Positions 16,999 to 25,107 of a DNA stretch of 64,000 bases are shown here, piece by piece (position 1 is the stretch's first letter; every line of letters begins with the position of its first letter). The stretch spans positions 1 through 64,000 of the forward strand of contig JAFVVG010000038.1 in NCBI GenBank assembly GCA_017502305.1. The letters run 5' to 3'. The translations under genes were made by a program, and so were the position numbers. The notes beneath the pieces were generated by a model. That model was not told the DNA's origin. It worked only from the letters and a program-made list of their open reading frames with translations, and searched no databases. This DNA comes from Clostridia bacterium (GTDB taxonomy: Bacteria; Bacillota; Clostridia; Christensenellales; Aristaeellaceae).

Positions 16999-17308
16999 GG
17001 GGCACCTCCCGCAAAATTTCGGCGGCGGTGTCCAGCTTCAGCTGCTCGATATATGCTTTTTCCGCGTCCCCGTGCTGCTGGGCCAGCTGTAGGCTTTCTT
17101 CCCAGGCGGCGGGAATTTCCCGGAGCTTCTTTCCCAGGGCGGCGGGGTTATTCTGCAATGCGGCATATACGGCCCGGAACACGCCGTACACATTGGCACG
17201 GATCTGCTCAAACCGAGCCTCGTCGATGCGCTGATCGGCGGCCAGCTCTTTGCGGCGCTGCTGGCAGGCGGCGGTGCGTTCGTCGCACCAGATCAGAAAA
17301 TCGTTCAT
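16991..17308 (-). CDS. Small conserved-looking protein upstream of the ArsR regulator, function unknown
   Basis: A 105-residue, mostly helical and soluble protein with tryptophans at the start (MNDFLIWCDERT) and a charged end. I do not recognise the family. GGAGG precedes the ATG at 17308, the gene lies directly behind a textbook promoter, and its end overlaps the ArsR start, so it is certainly expressed as the first gene of this operon. Co-transcription suggests it is the target or partner of the ArsR-type regulator. No signal peptide, membrane helix or metal motif is visible apart from two scattered cysteines. Confidence 0.7.
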   Translation of the reverse strand: MNDFLIWCDERTAACQQRRKELAADQRIDEARFEQIRANVYGVFRAVYAALQNNPAALGKKLREIPAAWEESLQLAQQHGDAEKAYIEQLKLDTAAEILREVPHD

Positions 17309-17334
17309 GATGGTTACCTCCTTTGGACAACATG

Positions 17335-17385
17335 AGTATATGACTATCTTTTCAATTTGTCAATATCTATTTTGATAAATATCAA
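17335..17385 (-). promoter_or_regulatory. Consensus promoter of the ArsR operon with an AT-rich dyad at the -35
   Basis: On the minus strand TTGACA (17363-17358) and TATACT (17340-17335) are separated by exactly 17 bases. TGATATTTA...AGATATTGA (17385-17361) forms an imperfect dyad overlapping the -35, of the kind bound by ArsR proteins. Confidence 0.78.
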
Positions 17386-17398
17386 AATAAAATTCCGG

Positions 17399-17427
17399 TT
17401 GCAATTATTGCAAGAATGGTCTATAAT
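17399..17427 (+). promoter_or_regulatory. Promoter of serS
   Basis: TTGCAA (17399-17404) and TATAAT (17422-17427) have a 17-base spacer. It drives the T-box leader and serS, divergently from the ArsR operon. Confidence 0.85.
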
Positions 17428-17439
17428 AAATTCCGTTAT

Positions 17440-17665
17440 ACGTCCGATGGACGGGAAAAGGTTCTGTGCAAGGCTTCAAGAGAGCTGCCGGGTGGTGCGA
17501 GGCAGCGGCGGCGGCAGGATTTCCATTCCCGGAGGGCGCAGGCGACGAGCCTGCGGGGCGCGCCCCATACAGCGCAGAGAGTGGTCTGCACCATGTGCAG
17601 GCAAACTGGGTGGCAACGCGAGCTTCTCGTCCCGGACAAGGGAGGGGAGGCTCTTACTGTTTTGT
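17440..17665 (+). promoter_or_regulatory. T-box riboswitch (tRNA-Ser) in the serS leader
   Basis: The leader has the Stem I landmarks in order: a GATGGA-like opening, AGAGAG at about 17480, and the apical GGTGGTGCGA with flanking GCTGCC/GGCAGC arms. The antiterminator T-box follows as TGGGTGGCAACGCG near 17609-17622. Next come the terminator arms GAGCTTCTCGTCCC and GGGAGGGGAGGCTC, then a weak T run. T-boxes read the charging state of the matching tRNA and allow read-through when it is uncharged. Serine specificity is inferred from the downstream gene; a TCC in the ATTTCCATTCCC segment is a possible specifier, but I could not fix the loop with certainty. Confidence 0.88.
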
Positions 17666-17681
17666 AAGGAGGAATGAACCC

Positions 17682-18962
17682 ATGCTGGACATGAATTTTG
17701 TTCGCAACAACCCGGAAATCGTGAAGGAAAACATCAAAAAGAAGTTCCAGGACCAGAAGCTGGTGCTGGTGGACGAAGTCATCGAGCTGGATAAGCAGTA
17801 CCGCGCTGCTATCCAGAAGGCCGATGGCCTGCGCAACCAGCGCAAGACCATCTCCAAGCAGATCGGCGGCCTGATGGCCAAGGGCCAGAAGGAAGAAGCC
17901 GAGGCCCTGAAGGCCAAGGTCAACGCCATGGCCGACGAGCTGGCCGCCACCGAGAAGCTGGAGGAGGAGCTCCAGGCCGAGGTGCGCAAGCGCATGCTGG
18001 TGATCCCCAATATCATTGATGATTCCGTGCCTGTTGGCAAGGACGACAGCGAAAACGTTGAGGTGGAGCGCTTTGGCGAGCCTGTGGTGCCGGACTTTGA
18101 GGTGCCCTACCATGTGGACATCATGGAGCGGCTCAGCGGCATCGACCTGGACAGCGCCCGCAAGACCAGCGGCAACGGCTTCTATTATCTGATGGGTGAT
18201 ATCGCCCGCCTGCACAGCGCTATCCTGAGCTATGCCCGGGATTTCATGATCGACCGCGGCTTCACCTACTGCATTCCCCCCTACATGATCCACGGCAACG
18301 TGGTGACCGGCGTCATGTCCTTCGCTGAGATGGAAAACATGATGTACAAGATCGAAGGCGAGGATCTGTACCTGATCGGTACTTCCGAGCACTCCATGAT
18401 CGGCAAGTTCATCGATACCATCCTGGAGGAGAAGCAGCTGCCCCAGACTCTGACCAGCTATTCCCCTTGCTTCCGCAAGGAAGTGGGCGCCCACGGCATC
18501 GAGGAACGCGGCGTGTACCGCATCCACCAGTTCGAGAAGCAGGAGATGATCGTGGTCTGCAAGCCCGAGGAGAGCCCCGAGTGGTTCAACAAGCTCTGGC
18601 AGAACACCGTTGATTTCTTCCGTACGCTGGATATCCCCGTCCGCACCCTGGAGTGCTGCTCCGGTGACCTGGCCGACCTGAAGGTCAAGTCTGTGGACGT
18701 GGAGGCCTGGAGCCCCCGCCAGCAGAAGTACTTCGAGGTGGGCAGCTGCTCCAACCTGGGCGACGCCCAGGCCCGCCGCCTGCAGATCCGCGTCAAGGGC
18801 GAGGACGGCAAGAAGTATTTCGCTCACACCCTGAACAACACCGTGGTGGCCCCGCCCCGCATGCTCATCGCCTTCCTGGAGAACAACCTCCAGGCCGACG
18901 GCACCGTGCGCATCCCCGAAGCCCTGCGCATGTACATGGGCGGCAAGGCAACCATCGGTTAA
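17682..18962 (+). CDS. serS: Seryl-tRNA synthetase
   Basis: A 426-residue class II aminoacyl-tRNA synthetase that charges tRNA-Ser with serine. It starts at the ATG at 17682 after TAAGGAGG. Residues 1-110 form the long antiparallel coiled-coil arm that grips the tRNA (MLDMNFVRNNPEIVKENIKKK). The catalytic core shows motif 2 (FRKEVGAHGIEERGVYRIHQF) and motif 3 (GSCSNLGDAQARRLQIR). Its length is normal for the family. Expression is controlled by the T-box leader, so the gene is induced when uncharged tRNA-Ser accumulates. The stop codon lies inside the first stem of a downstream hairpin array. Confidence 0.98.
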   Translation: MLDMNFVRNNPEIVKENIKKKFQDQKLVLVDEVIELDKQYRAAIQKADGLRNQRKTISKQIGGLMAKGQKEEAEALKAKVNAMADELAATEKLEEELQAEVRKRMLVIPNIIDDSVPVGKDDSENVEVERFGEPVVPDFEVPYHVDIMERLSGIDLDSARKTSGNGFYYLMGDIARLHSAILSYARDFMIDRGFTYCIPPYMIHGNVVTGVMSFAEMENMMYKIEGEDLYLIGTSEHSMIGKFIDTILEEKQLPQTLTSYSPCFRKEVGAHGIEERGVYRIHQFEKQEMIVVCKPEESPEWFNKLWQNTVDFFRTLDIPVRTLECCSGDLADLKVKSVDVEAWSPRQQKYFEVGSCSNLGDAQARRLQIRVKGEDGKKYFAHTLNNTVVAPPRMLIAFLENNLQADGTVRIPEALRMYMGGKATIG

Positions 18963-19125
18963 GGGCTCTGCCCTTAACAATCCCGCCAAAGGGGCTTTGC
19001 CCCTTTGGAAACCCTAGTCAGGGCGCTGCCCTGACAACCTGCCCAAGGGCGCTGCCCTTGGGAATCCCGCGAAGGGCCCTTCGGCCCTCTCGACACCCAC
19101 TTTCTGTATTGGAAGTGGGTTTTCT
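18959..19125 (+). repeat. Array of six consecutive hairpins after serS, ending in a terminator
   Basis: Perfect stems follow one another: TTAAGGG/CCCTTAA (18959-18977, containing the serS stop), CCAAAGGGGC/GCCCCTTTGG (18986-19008), TCAGGGC/GCCCTGA (19018-19034), CCCAAGGGC/GCCCTTGGG (19042-19062), AGGGCC/GGCCCT (19073-19088), and ACCCACTT/AAGTGGGT plus TTT (19095-19123). Loops are three to five bases except in the last. The CCCGCCAAAGGG and GGCCCTCTCGACACCCA strings recur at 23992-24026. This is an interspersed element, not a coding region. Confidence 0.75.
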
Positions 19126-19490
19126 TTGGCGGGGGTCACGGCGCGAATACGGTCGCGCCGCGACGCGATCCAGCAGCGCCTGATTCATCCCAAGCGCCGG
19201 GTTGCGATCATGGGGTGGCGCGCTGCCCGCGCCGCCAACCCTGCTGTGAAGGTCGCCCCGCGCAGGCTTGCCCGCAGGCGAACCTGAGAAGTGCACCGGG
19301 GTCCGGGGGCCACACCCTCCATTGTGGCCCCCGGGCGCTCTTTGGTACTTTCTCGCGAGAGAGAAAGTACAACCTCGCACATAAGCATTGCTGCAAGAGA
19401 ACCGCAACGCAGCGGGCGATCACAGATCGCCCCTACACATAAACAGCCATGCAGCAGGCGACTATACCTCGCCCTGTCCATGCGCACACA
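19126..19490. repeat. Palindrome-rich intergenic stretch without genes
   Basis: No credible coding sequence. Perfect inverted repeats include CCGGGGGCCACA/TGTGGCCCCCGG (19303-19334), GTACTTTCTC/GAGAAAGTAC (19345-19370) and GGGCGATC-ACA-GATCGCCC (19414-19432). A degenerate relative of the last (GGCGACTATACCTCGCC) follows at about 19457. Short palindromes of this kind are typical of dispersed non-autonomous repeats; no transposase or terminal target duplication was recognised. Confidence 0.6.
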
Positions 19491-19526
19491 AAAGGAGCGC
19501 TCCATTGACCGGAGCGCTCCTTTTTT
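19491..19526. terminator. Terminator downstream of pepV (bidirectional)
   Basis: AAAGGAGCGCTCC/GGAGCGCTCCTTT pair perfectly around ATTGACC. The T run is on the plus side and a shorter TTTT on the minus side. Confidence 0.75.
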
Positions 19527-19536
19527 CATATGCAGT

Positions 19537-20901
19537 TTATTCAGCGCACAACCGCAGAAGCGCGTTGGCGTAAATCTTGGCAGCCATCATCAGGCCGTCA
19601 ATGCGGGCATATTCGCCAGCCTGGTGAGCGAGATCCTCGTCCGCGGGGAAAGCGGCGCCAAAGGCAACGCCCTGCTTGAGCACCTTGGCATAGGTGCCGC
19701 CGCCGGTGGAGGTGGGGTAGGCATCCAGGCCACTTTCCTCGTGATAGGCAGCCAGCAGCTGGCTTACCAGTTCACCCTCGGCGGGCACATGATGGGGTTC
19801 CTTCTTCTCCACGGTGGTGAAGGCGAAGCCCTCCAGCGCAGCACGGGCGTTTTTCTCCAGCTGGTCCAGATCGGCGGTGACGGGCACGCGCATATCCAGC
19901 GTGGCGGTGATGGCGCCGTTTTCCAGGTGAAGGATGCCCATATTGCAGGTCAGGGGGCCGGAAACATCGTCGCGGCAGGCACAGCCCAGGGAAGCGCCGT
20001 CGTGCTCCATGCCGTAAACATTGGCCAGGGTCAGCAGGGGGCCTTCCACGCCCAGCTCCTTCAGGAGCAGCAGCATCATGCCAATGGCGTTGCGGCGGCC
20101 TTCCGGATAAGCGGAGTGGCCGGGGATGCCCTCGGCGGTGACCCACACGCCCTCGGCGGTGATCTCTGATGTATAGGGCAGGCTGACCTTGGCGGCATAG
20201 GCAGCGACCTTCTCAGCCAGCTCGGCGCCGCCTTCCAGCAGAGCCTTGCACTCGCCGGGGATTACGTTCAACCGCTCGCCTGTCCACAGCTGCTTTACCT
20301 TAAGGCCAGTGGTGGCCAGGGGTGCGCTGATATAGGCATGCAGCATGGCCTTTTCCGTGTTGATGATGGGGAAGGACGCGTCGGGGGAGAAACCTGCCTC
20401 GGGCATATCGGCATGGGCGGCGTAGTACTCCATATCCTCCCAGCCGCTTTCCTCATCGCAGCCCAGGATCATACGGATGGACTTCTTCAGCGGCACGCCG
20501 GCTTCCTTGATGGCGCGCATGGCGTACAGGGCGGCCAGGGAGGGGCCTTTATCGTCGATGGAGCCGCGGCCGATGACCTTGCCGTCCTCAATCACAGCGG
20601 TGAAAGGCGGGGTCTGCCAGCCGTCGCCCGCAGGTACAATATCCAGGTGGCCCAGCACAGCCACGGCCTCGGGAGCGTCGCCCAGGGTAATGTCGCAGGC
20701 GTAGCCCTCGTAATCACGGACGGCAAAGCCCATGGCGGAAGCATCGGCCATGGCCATGTCCAGCATGCGGCGAACCTCCCCGCCAAAGGGAGCGCCGGGG
20801 GCAGGGGTATCCTTCAGGGAAGGAATGCTGATCCACCGCACCAGGGTGGCGACCAGCTCGTCGCGGTAGGAATCAATCAGGGCGGAAATCTTCTGGTCCA
20901 T
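19537..20901 (-). CDS. pepV: Dipeptidase PepV (M20 metallopeptidase)
   Basis: A 454-residue cytoplasmic zinc dipeptidase that finishes peptide breakdown by cleaving dipeptides. The ATG at 20901 follows AAGGAGGT; longer readings overlap the upstream gene. Zinc and catalytic motifs are all present: GHLDIVPAGDGW near 84-95, the bridging Asp in RGSIDDKGP, the DEESGW pair, and the C-terminal His in LAHQAGEYARIDGL. The PepV-type lid insertion lies between about residues 185 and 330. It follows a small gene by 13 bases; that gene's end contains the pepV ribosome-binding site. Residue patterns and length match PepV/Sapep closely. Confidence 0.93.
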   Translation of the reverse strand: MDQKISALIDSYRDELVATLVRWISIPSLKDTPAPGAPFGGEVRRMLDMAMADASAMGFAVRDYEGYACDITLGDAPEAVAVLGHLDIVPAGDGWQTPPFTAVIEDGKVIGRGSIDDKGPSLAALYAMRAIKEAGVPLKKSIRMILGCDEESGWEDMEYYAAHADMPEAGFSPDASFPIINTEKAMLHAYISAPLATTGLKVKQLWTGERLNVIPGECKALLEGGAELAEKVAAYAAKVSLPYTSEITAEGVWVTAEGIPGHSAYPEGRRNAIGMMLLLLKELGVEGPLLTLANVYGMEHDGASLGCACRDDVSGPLTCNMGILHLENGAITATLDMRVPVTADLDQLEKNARAALEGFAFTTVEKKEPHHVPAEGELVSQLLAAYHEESGLDAYPTSTGGGTYAKVLKQGVAFGAAFPADEDLAHQAGEYARIDGLMMAAKIYANALLRLCAE

Positions 20902-20914
20902 TGAGATGACCTCC

Positions 20915-21208
20915 TTAAAATGCATTTCGGGGATCGGTGGAGCGCTTTTTCTTGGCGTCGGGATCGATGAACTCAATCTCCAGGCGTTCAAAGTCCACAG
21001 CGTCCATAAAGTCGTCGGGCAGGAAACGGGTCTGGCCGAACTCCTCCCACTCACGCTGGTTTTTGTCCAGCCACAGGGGACGGGAGATGTCCAGCTTGTG
21101 GCAGGCCTCGGCCAGGGCGTCGTGGGGGTCGTCCCGCAGGCAGGGCTCGGTGACCTGCTTGTCCATGCGGTGGTGGCGGATGGTGCGCACCCAAAGGGCA
21201 GTAGCCAC
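20915..21208 (-). CDS. Small conserved-looking protein upstream of pepV, function unknown, GTG start
   Basis: A 97-residue soluble protein. The GTG at 21208 is preferred because AAGAGGT stands just upstream and a good promoter lies 44 bases before it. The sequence has an aromatic and acidic centre (RPLWLDKNQREWEEFGQTRFLPDDFMDAVDFERLEIEFI) and a basic tail (DAKKKRS). I do not recognise a domain. It shares promoter and transcript with pepV, 13 bases downstream, which suggests translational coupling, but nothing indicates a role in peptide breakdown. Confidence 0.65.
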   Translation of the reverse strand: MATALWVRTIRHHRMDKQVTEPCLRDDPHDALAEACHKLDISRPLWLDKNQREWEEFGQTRFLPDDFMDAVDFERLEIEFIDPDAKKKRSTDPRNAF

Positions 21209-21251
21209 GGTTTGTACCTCTTTTACGATATTGCGGAAAGCCGCTGGGGTC

Positions 21252-21280
21252 ATTATGCCACGAAACCGCCACGGATGCAA
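21252..21280 (-). promoter_or_regulatory. Promoter of the small gene-pepV operon
   Basis: On the minus strand TTGCAT (21280-21275), a 17-base spacer and CATAAT (21257-21252) preceded by TGG (extended -10). TGCCACGAAA occurs here (21256-21265) and again at about 21296, a direct repeat of unknown meaning. Confidence 0.65.
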
Positions 21281-21429
21281 GGGGAAATATGAACTTGCCA
21301 CGAAAACGCGATTTCGCTCACCATATTTGACAAATTGAAACACTGGCGGAAAATTTGTTGAAGATAAAGGGTTTGCCGGACTGCGGTGCCGCAAAAAAGG
21401 TAACATAAAGGAAATTTTCACGAAATTTG

Positions 21430-21467
21430 CGAAACCGTTTGCGTTACAGGCGGTATTGTGCTATACT
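21430..21467 (+). promoter_or_regulatory. Promoter of cellobiose phosphorylase with LacI-type operator
   Basis: TTGCGT (21439-21444) and TATACT (21462-21467) have a 17-base spacer. GCGAAACCGTTTGC, with AAAC-C-GTTT symmetry, overlaps the -35. This is the usual core of operators bound by LacI-family repressors or CcpA. No such regulator is encoded in this window. Confidence 0.65.
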
Positions 21468-21527
21468 GTATTTCAGAATACAAATAACCGCCATGCAACC
21501 AGCAAGGCGGATGGAGGAGAAATAGAT

Positions 21528-23972
21528 ATGAAGTACGGCCATTTCGACGATAAAGCCCGTGAATATGTTATCGAAACGCCCCGGACGCCCTATCCCTGGA
21601 TCAACTACCTGGGCTGCGAGCAGTTCTTCGGCATCATCAGCAACACGGCTGGTGGCTATTGCTTCTACCGCGACGCCCGCCTGCGCCGCGTGACCCGCTA
21701 TCGCTATAACAACATGCCTGTGGACAACGGCGGCCGCTATTTCTACATCAACGATAACGGTACCGTGTGGAATCCCGGCTGGAAGCCCGTGAAGACGGAG
21801 CTGGACGAGTACACCTGCCGCCACGGCATGGGTTACACCGTGATTACCGGCAAGAAAAACGGTCTGAAGGCCCGCCAGCTGAGCTTTGTGCCCATGGGCG
21901 TGAATGCCGAGGTGCACCAGATCACCCTGACCAACGAAAGCGACGCTGCCAAGGACGTGATCCTCACTTCCTTTGTTGAATTCTGCCTGTGGGACGCTTC
22001 CGACGACATGCTGAACTTCCAGCGCAACTTCTCCACTGGCGAAGTTGAAGTCGAGGACGGCGTGATCTACCACAAGACCGAGTACCGCGAGCGCCGCAAT
22101 CACTACGCTTTCTACACCGTGAATACCCCCATCGATGGTTTCGATACCGATATGGAAACCTTCCTGGGCATGTACAATGGCTTTGACGCCCCCCAGGCCG
22201 TGATGACCGGCGAAATGGGCAATTCCGTGGCTTCCGGCTGGCAGCCCATGGCCGCCCATCAGGTGAAGGTGCACCTGGAAAAGGGCGAGAGCAAGAAGTT
22301 CAACTTCGTGCTGGGCTATGTGGAAGTGCCCGTGGACGAGAAGTGGGCTGCCCCCGGCATCATCAACAAGGCTCACGCCAAGGCCATGATTGCCGAACTG
22401 ACCACCGACGAGCAGATCCAGGCCAAGTTCGACGCCCTGAAGGCCCACTGGGATAACCTGCTGAGCGCCTACACTCTCACCACCGACGACGAGAAGCTGG
22501 GCCGCATGGTGAACATCTGGAACCCCTATCAGTGCATGGTCACCTTCAACATGAGCCGCTCCACTTCCATGTTCGAAAGCGGCGTTGGCCGCGGCATGGG
22601 CTTCCGCGATTCCTCCCAGGACCTGCTGGGCTTTGTGCACCAGATCCCCGAGCGTGCCCGCGATCGCATCCTGGACATCGCCGCTACCCAGTTCCGTGAC
22701 GGCGGCTGCTACCACCAGTATCAGCCCCTGACCAAGAAGGGCAACAACGACATCGGCGGCGGCTTCAACGACGATCCCCTGTGGCTGATTGCCGGCACCG
22801 CCGCCTACATCAAGGAGACCGGCGACTTCGGCATCCTGGACGAGGCCACCCCCTACGACTGCAATCCCGCCGACTGCGGCACCCTGCTGGAGCACCTGGA
22901 GAACAGCTTCTACCACGTGGTGAACAACAAGGGTCCCCACGGCCTGCCCCTCATCGGCCGCGCCGACTGGAATGACTGCCTGAACCTGAACTGCTTCTCC
23001 GACGCTCCCGGCGAATCCTTCCAGACCTTCTCCAACCCCAACGCCCCCGACGACCGTGTGGCTGAATCCGTGCTGATCGCTGGCATGTTCGTGTCCATCG
23101 GCCCTGAACTGGTGGCCATCCTGCGCCGCAAGGGAGAGAACGCCAAGGCCGATGCCTGCCAGGCTGAGATCGAGGCCATGAAGCAGGCCATCCTGACCCA
23201 CGGCTGGGACGGCGAATGGTTCGTCCGCGCCTACGACGCCATGGGCAACAAGGTTGGCTCCAAGGAATGCGAGGACGGCAAGATCTTCATCGAGAGCCAG
23301 GGCTATTGCGTGATGGCCGGCGTTGGCGTGGAAGACGGCAAGGCTGAGAAGGCCCTGAAGTCCGTTGAGAAATGGCTGGAGACCGAGCACGGCATCGTGC
23401 TGCTGCAGCCCGGCTACAAGGATTATCATGTGGAGCTGGGCGAAGTGTCCTCCTATCCTCCGGGATACAAGGAGAACGCCGGCATCTTCTGCCACAACAA
23501 CCCCTGGATCATCGCCGCCGAGACCGTTGTGGGCCATGGCGACCGTGCCTTCAAGCTCTACAGCAAGATCGCTCCCGCCTATCGCGAGGACATCAGCGAT
23601 AAGCACAAGATGGAGCCTTACGTCTACAGCCAGATGATCGCCGGCAAGGATGCCAAGAACTTCGGCCAGGCCAAGAACAGCTGGCTCACCGGCACTGCTG
23701 CCTGGAACTTCTATGTCATCAGCAACTACATTCTGGGCATCAAGCCTGACTACGAAGGCCTGAAGGTTGATCCCTGCATTCCCCACACCTGGGATGGCTA
23801 CAAGGTCAGCCGCCGCTTCCGGGGTGCCACCTACGACATCACCATCGACAACGCTGCCCATGTGTGCCGCGGCGTGAAGAGCGTGACCGTGGACGGCAAG
23901 GCCATTGAGGGCAATGTGCTGCCCGCCTTCGGTGATGGCAAGGTTCACGAAGTGAAGGTTGTGCTCGGTTAA
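21528..23972 (+). CDS. Cellobiose phosphorylase (GH94)
   Basis: An 814-residue cytoplasmic enzyme that splits cellobiose with phosphate into glucose 1-phosphate and glucose, saving ATP. The ATG at 21528 follows GGAGGAG. The N-terminal [28 protein letters not shown] and [24 protein letters not shown] are nearly diagnostic for cellobiose phosphorylase rather than the longer cellodextrin or chitobiose enzymes. The (alpha/alpha)6 barrel holds the acid Asp480 in [11 protein letters not shown], and the phosphate-binding region follows. Length is normal. It implies uptake of cellobiose made by cellulose degraders, but the importer is not clearly identified here. Control by a LacI-type repressor is suggested by the promoter. 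Confidence 0.95.
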   Translation: MKYGHFDDKAREYVIETPRTPYPWINYLGCEQFFGIISNTAGGYCFYRDARLRRVTRYRYNNMPVDNGGRYFYINDNGTVWNPGWKPVKTELDEYTCRHGMGYTVITGKKNGLKARQLSFVPMGVNAEVHQITLTNESDAAKDVILTSFVEFCLWDASDDMLNFQRNFSTGEVEVEDGVIYHKTEYRERRNHYAFYTVNTPIDGFDTDMETFLGMYNGFDAPQAVMTGEMGNSVASGWQPMAAHQVKVHLEKGESKKFNFVLGYVEVPVDEKWAAPGIINKAHAKAMIAELTTDEQIQAKFDALKAHWDNLLSAYTLTTDDEKLGRMVNIWNPYQCMVTFNMSRSTSMFESGVGRGMGFRDSSQDLLGFVHQIPERARDRILDIAATQFRDGGCYHQYQPLTKKGNNDIGGGFNDDPLWLIAGTAAYIKETGDFGILDEATPYDCNPADCGTLLEHLENSFYHVVNNKGPHGLPLIGRADWNDCLNLNCFSDAPGESFQTFSNPNAPDDRVAESVLIAGMFVSIGPELVAILRRKGENAKADACQAEIEAMKQAILTHGWDGEWFVRAYDAMGNKVGSKECEDGKIFIESQGYCVMAGVGVEDGKAEKALKSVEKWLETEHGIVLLQPGYKDYHVELGEVSSYPPGYKENAGIFCHNNPWIIAAETVVGHGDRAFKLYSKIAPAYREDISDKHKMEPYVYSQMIAGKDAKNFGQAKNSWLTGTAAWNFYVISNYILGIKPDYEGLKVDPCIPHTWDGYKVSRRFRGATYDITIDNAAHVCRGVKSVTVDGKAIEGNVLPAFGDGKVHEVKVVLG

Positions 23973-23973
23973 C

Positions 23974-24026
23974 CAGGGCTCTGCCCTGGACCCGCCAAAG
24001 GGCTGTCGGCCCTCTGGACACCCATT
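23974..24026 (+). repeat. Second copy of the post-gene hairpin element
   Basis: CCAGGG-CTCTG-CCCTGG (23974-23990) is followed by CCCGCCAAAGGG and then by AGGG/CCCT (24000-24014) and CTCTGGACACCCA. The order and strings match the ends of the array after serS, with the middle hairpins absent. Confidence 0.65.
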
Positions 24027-24082
24027 TTGCGATTCAGTTGGTTTCCTCCGGAAAAACTGGATGCGCATGAAACGATGAATCA

Positions 24083-24110
24083 GGCGGAGAGGCTATCCTC
24101 TCCGCCTTTT
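24083..24110 (+). terminator. Terminator after the cellobiose phosphorylase gene
   Basis: GGCGGAGAGG/CCTCTCCGCC, a perfect 10-bp stem with loop CTAT, followed by TTTT. Confidence 0.8.
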
Positions 24111-24124
24111 CCATAGGAGTTTAT

Positions 24125-24904
24125 ATGAAAAACGAATCCCTCACCCTGTTCATTCCCCTCTACGGCAAGGCCATGATGAGCCGTGAAGGCATCTTCCCGG
24201 ACGGAACTGCCGAAAGGATCGTTTCCTCGGTGGACTATGACTTCGGCAAGGTGGATCAAAGCCGGAAGCTGGCCATCTACATGGCCATGCGTGCCGCCCA
24301 CTACGACCGCATGGTGGAGGAGTATGCCCGGAAGCACCCCGAGGGCATCATCCTCCAGCTGGGCGTGGGCCTGGATAGCCGCGTCAACCGGGTGAAGGTT
24401 GATTTGCCCTGGTATGACCTTGATTTCCCGGAGGTCATCGCCCTGCGCCGGGATTATTATCCGGAAAGCGGGCAGTATCACCTCATTGCCGTGCCTGCCC
24501 TGCCGGCGGACTGGCTGGCGGGGATTTCCCAGCACCGCCACGCGCTGATCATTGCCGAGGGGCTGAGCATGTACCTTTCCGAAAAGGATATGCGGGCCCT
24601 GGTGGCGGCCTTCCGTGCCCACTTTGACGAGGCGGAGTTTGTCTTTGACGCCTACTCGCCCCTGGCGGCGAAGCTCTCGAAGTTCAAGAACCCCATCAAC
24701 GCCGTGGACGCGAAGATCGATTTCGCCATGGATGATCCCGCGCTCCTGACCGGCGAGGGCTGCGAGTGTGTGCTGAACAGCGACATCATTACACCAGACA
24801 TGATTGCCCAGCTCCGGGGCAGCGACGCGGTGCGCTTCCGCTTCATGGGCAGGGCAGGGAAGAATTTCTACCGGATCTTTGGCTATCGACTGATAAAGAT
24901 GTGA
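24125..24904 (+). CDS. Class I SAM-dependent methyltransferase, leucine carboxyl methyltransferase-like
   Basis: A 259-residue methyltransferase of the LCM/PPM family seen also in polyketide O-methyltransferases of the TcmP type. The SAM-binding motif is IILQLGVGLDSR (76-87), with an acidic residue ending the second strand in WYDLDFPEVI and a post-motif AEGLSMYLSE. In bacteria these enzymes methylate carboxyl or hydroxyl groups of diverse small molecules, and the acceptor cannot be inferred. It stands alone, directly after a terminator, with AGGAG before the ATG. The end of the gene is followed by the hpf promoter region. Confidence 0.85.
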   Translation: MKNESLTLFIPLYGKAMMSREGIFPDGTAERIVSSVDYDFGKVDQSRKLAIYMAMRAAHYDRMVEEYARKHPEGIILQLGVGLDSRVNRVKVDLPWYDLDFPEVIALRRDYYPESGQYHLIAVPALPADWLAGISQHRHALIIAEGLSMYLSEKDMRALVAAFRAHFDEAEFVFDAYSPLAAKLSKFKNPINAVDAKIDFAMDDPALLTGEGCECVLNSDIITPDMIAQLRGSDAVRFRFMGRAGKNFYRIFGYRLIKM

Positions 24905-24950
24905 CAAACGGAAAAATTTTTCTCAAAAAGAACATTTTCAAGCAGGAGGT

Positions 24951-24978
24951 TTCACTGGGCACGTCGAATGGGTATAAT
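24951..24978 (+). promoter_or_regulatory. Possible promoter of hpf and start of its leader
   Basis: TATAAT (24973-24978) is clear; TTCACT (24951-24956) at 16 bases is a weak -35. About 120 bases of untranslated leader follow, with a GTGCC-AGT-GGCAC hairpin near 25012. Confidence 0.55.
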
Positions 24979-25107
24979 ACAGACACCAGATCATCTGAAA
25001 GAGAGGACGTGGTGCCAGTGGCACATTCTTTCCAGCGGAGGCAGCCGAGACAGTAACCGGCATGCGTCCGCTTTTTGTCATCCCATCCGGAAAGGAGCTT
25101 ATGATTT

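Noticed and set aside
18959-19125. A CRISPR array.
   Set aside because: The repeated units are self-complementary hairpins of differing sequence, with no constant repeat and no spacers of even length, and no cas genes are near.
19303-19370. Terminal inverted repeats of an insertion sequence.
   Set aside because: The palindromes have short loops, no transposase lies between or near them, and no target duplication is seen.
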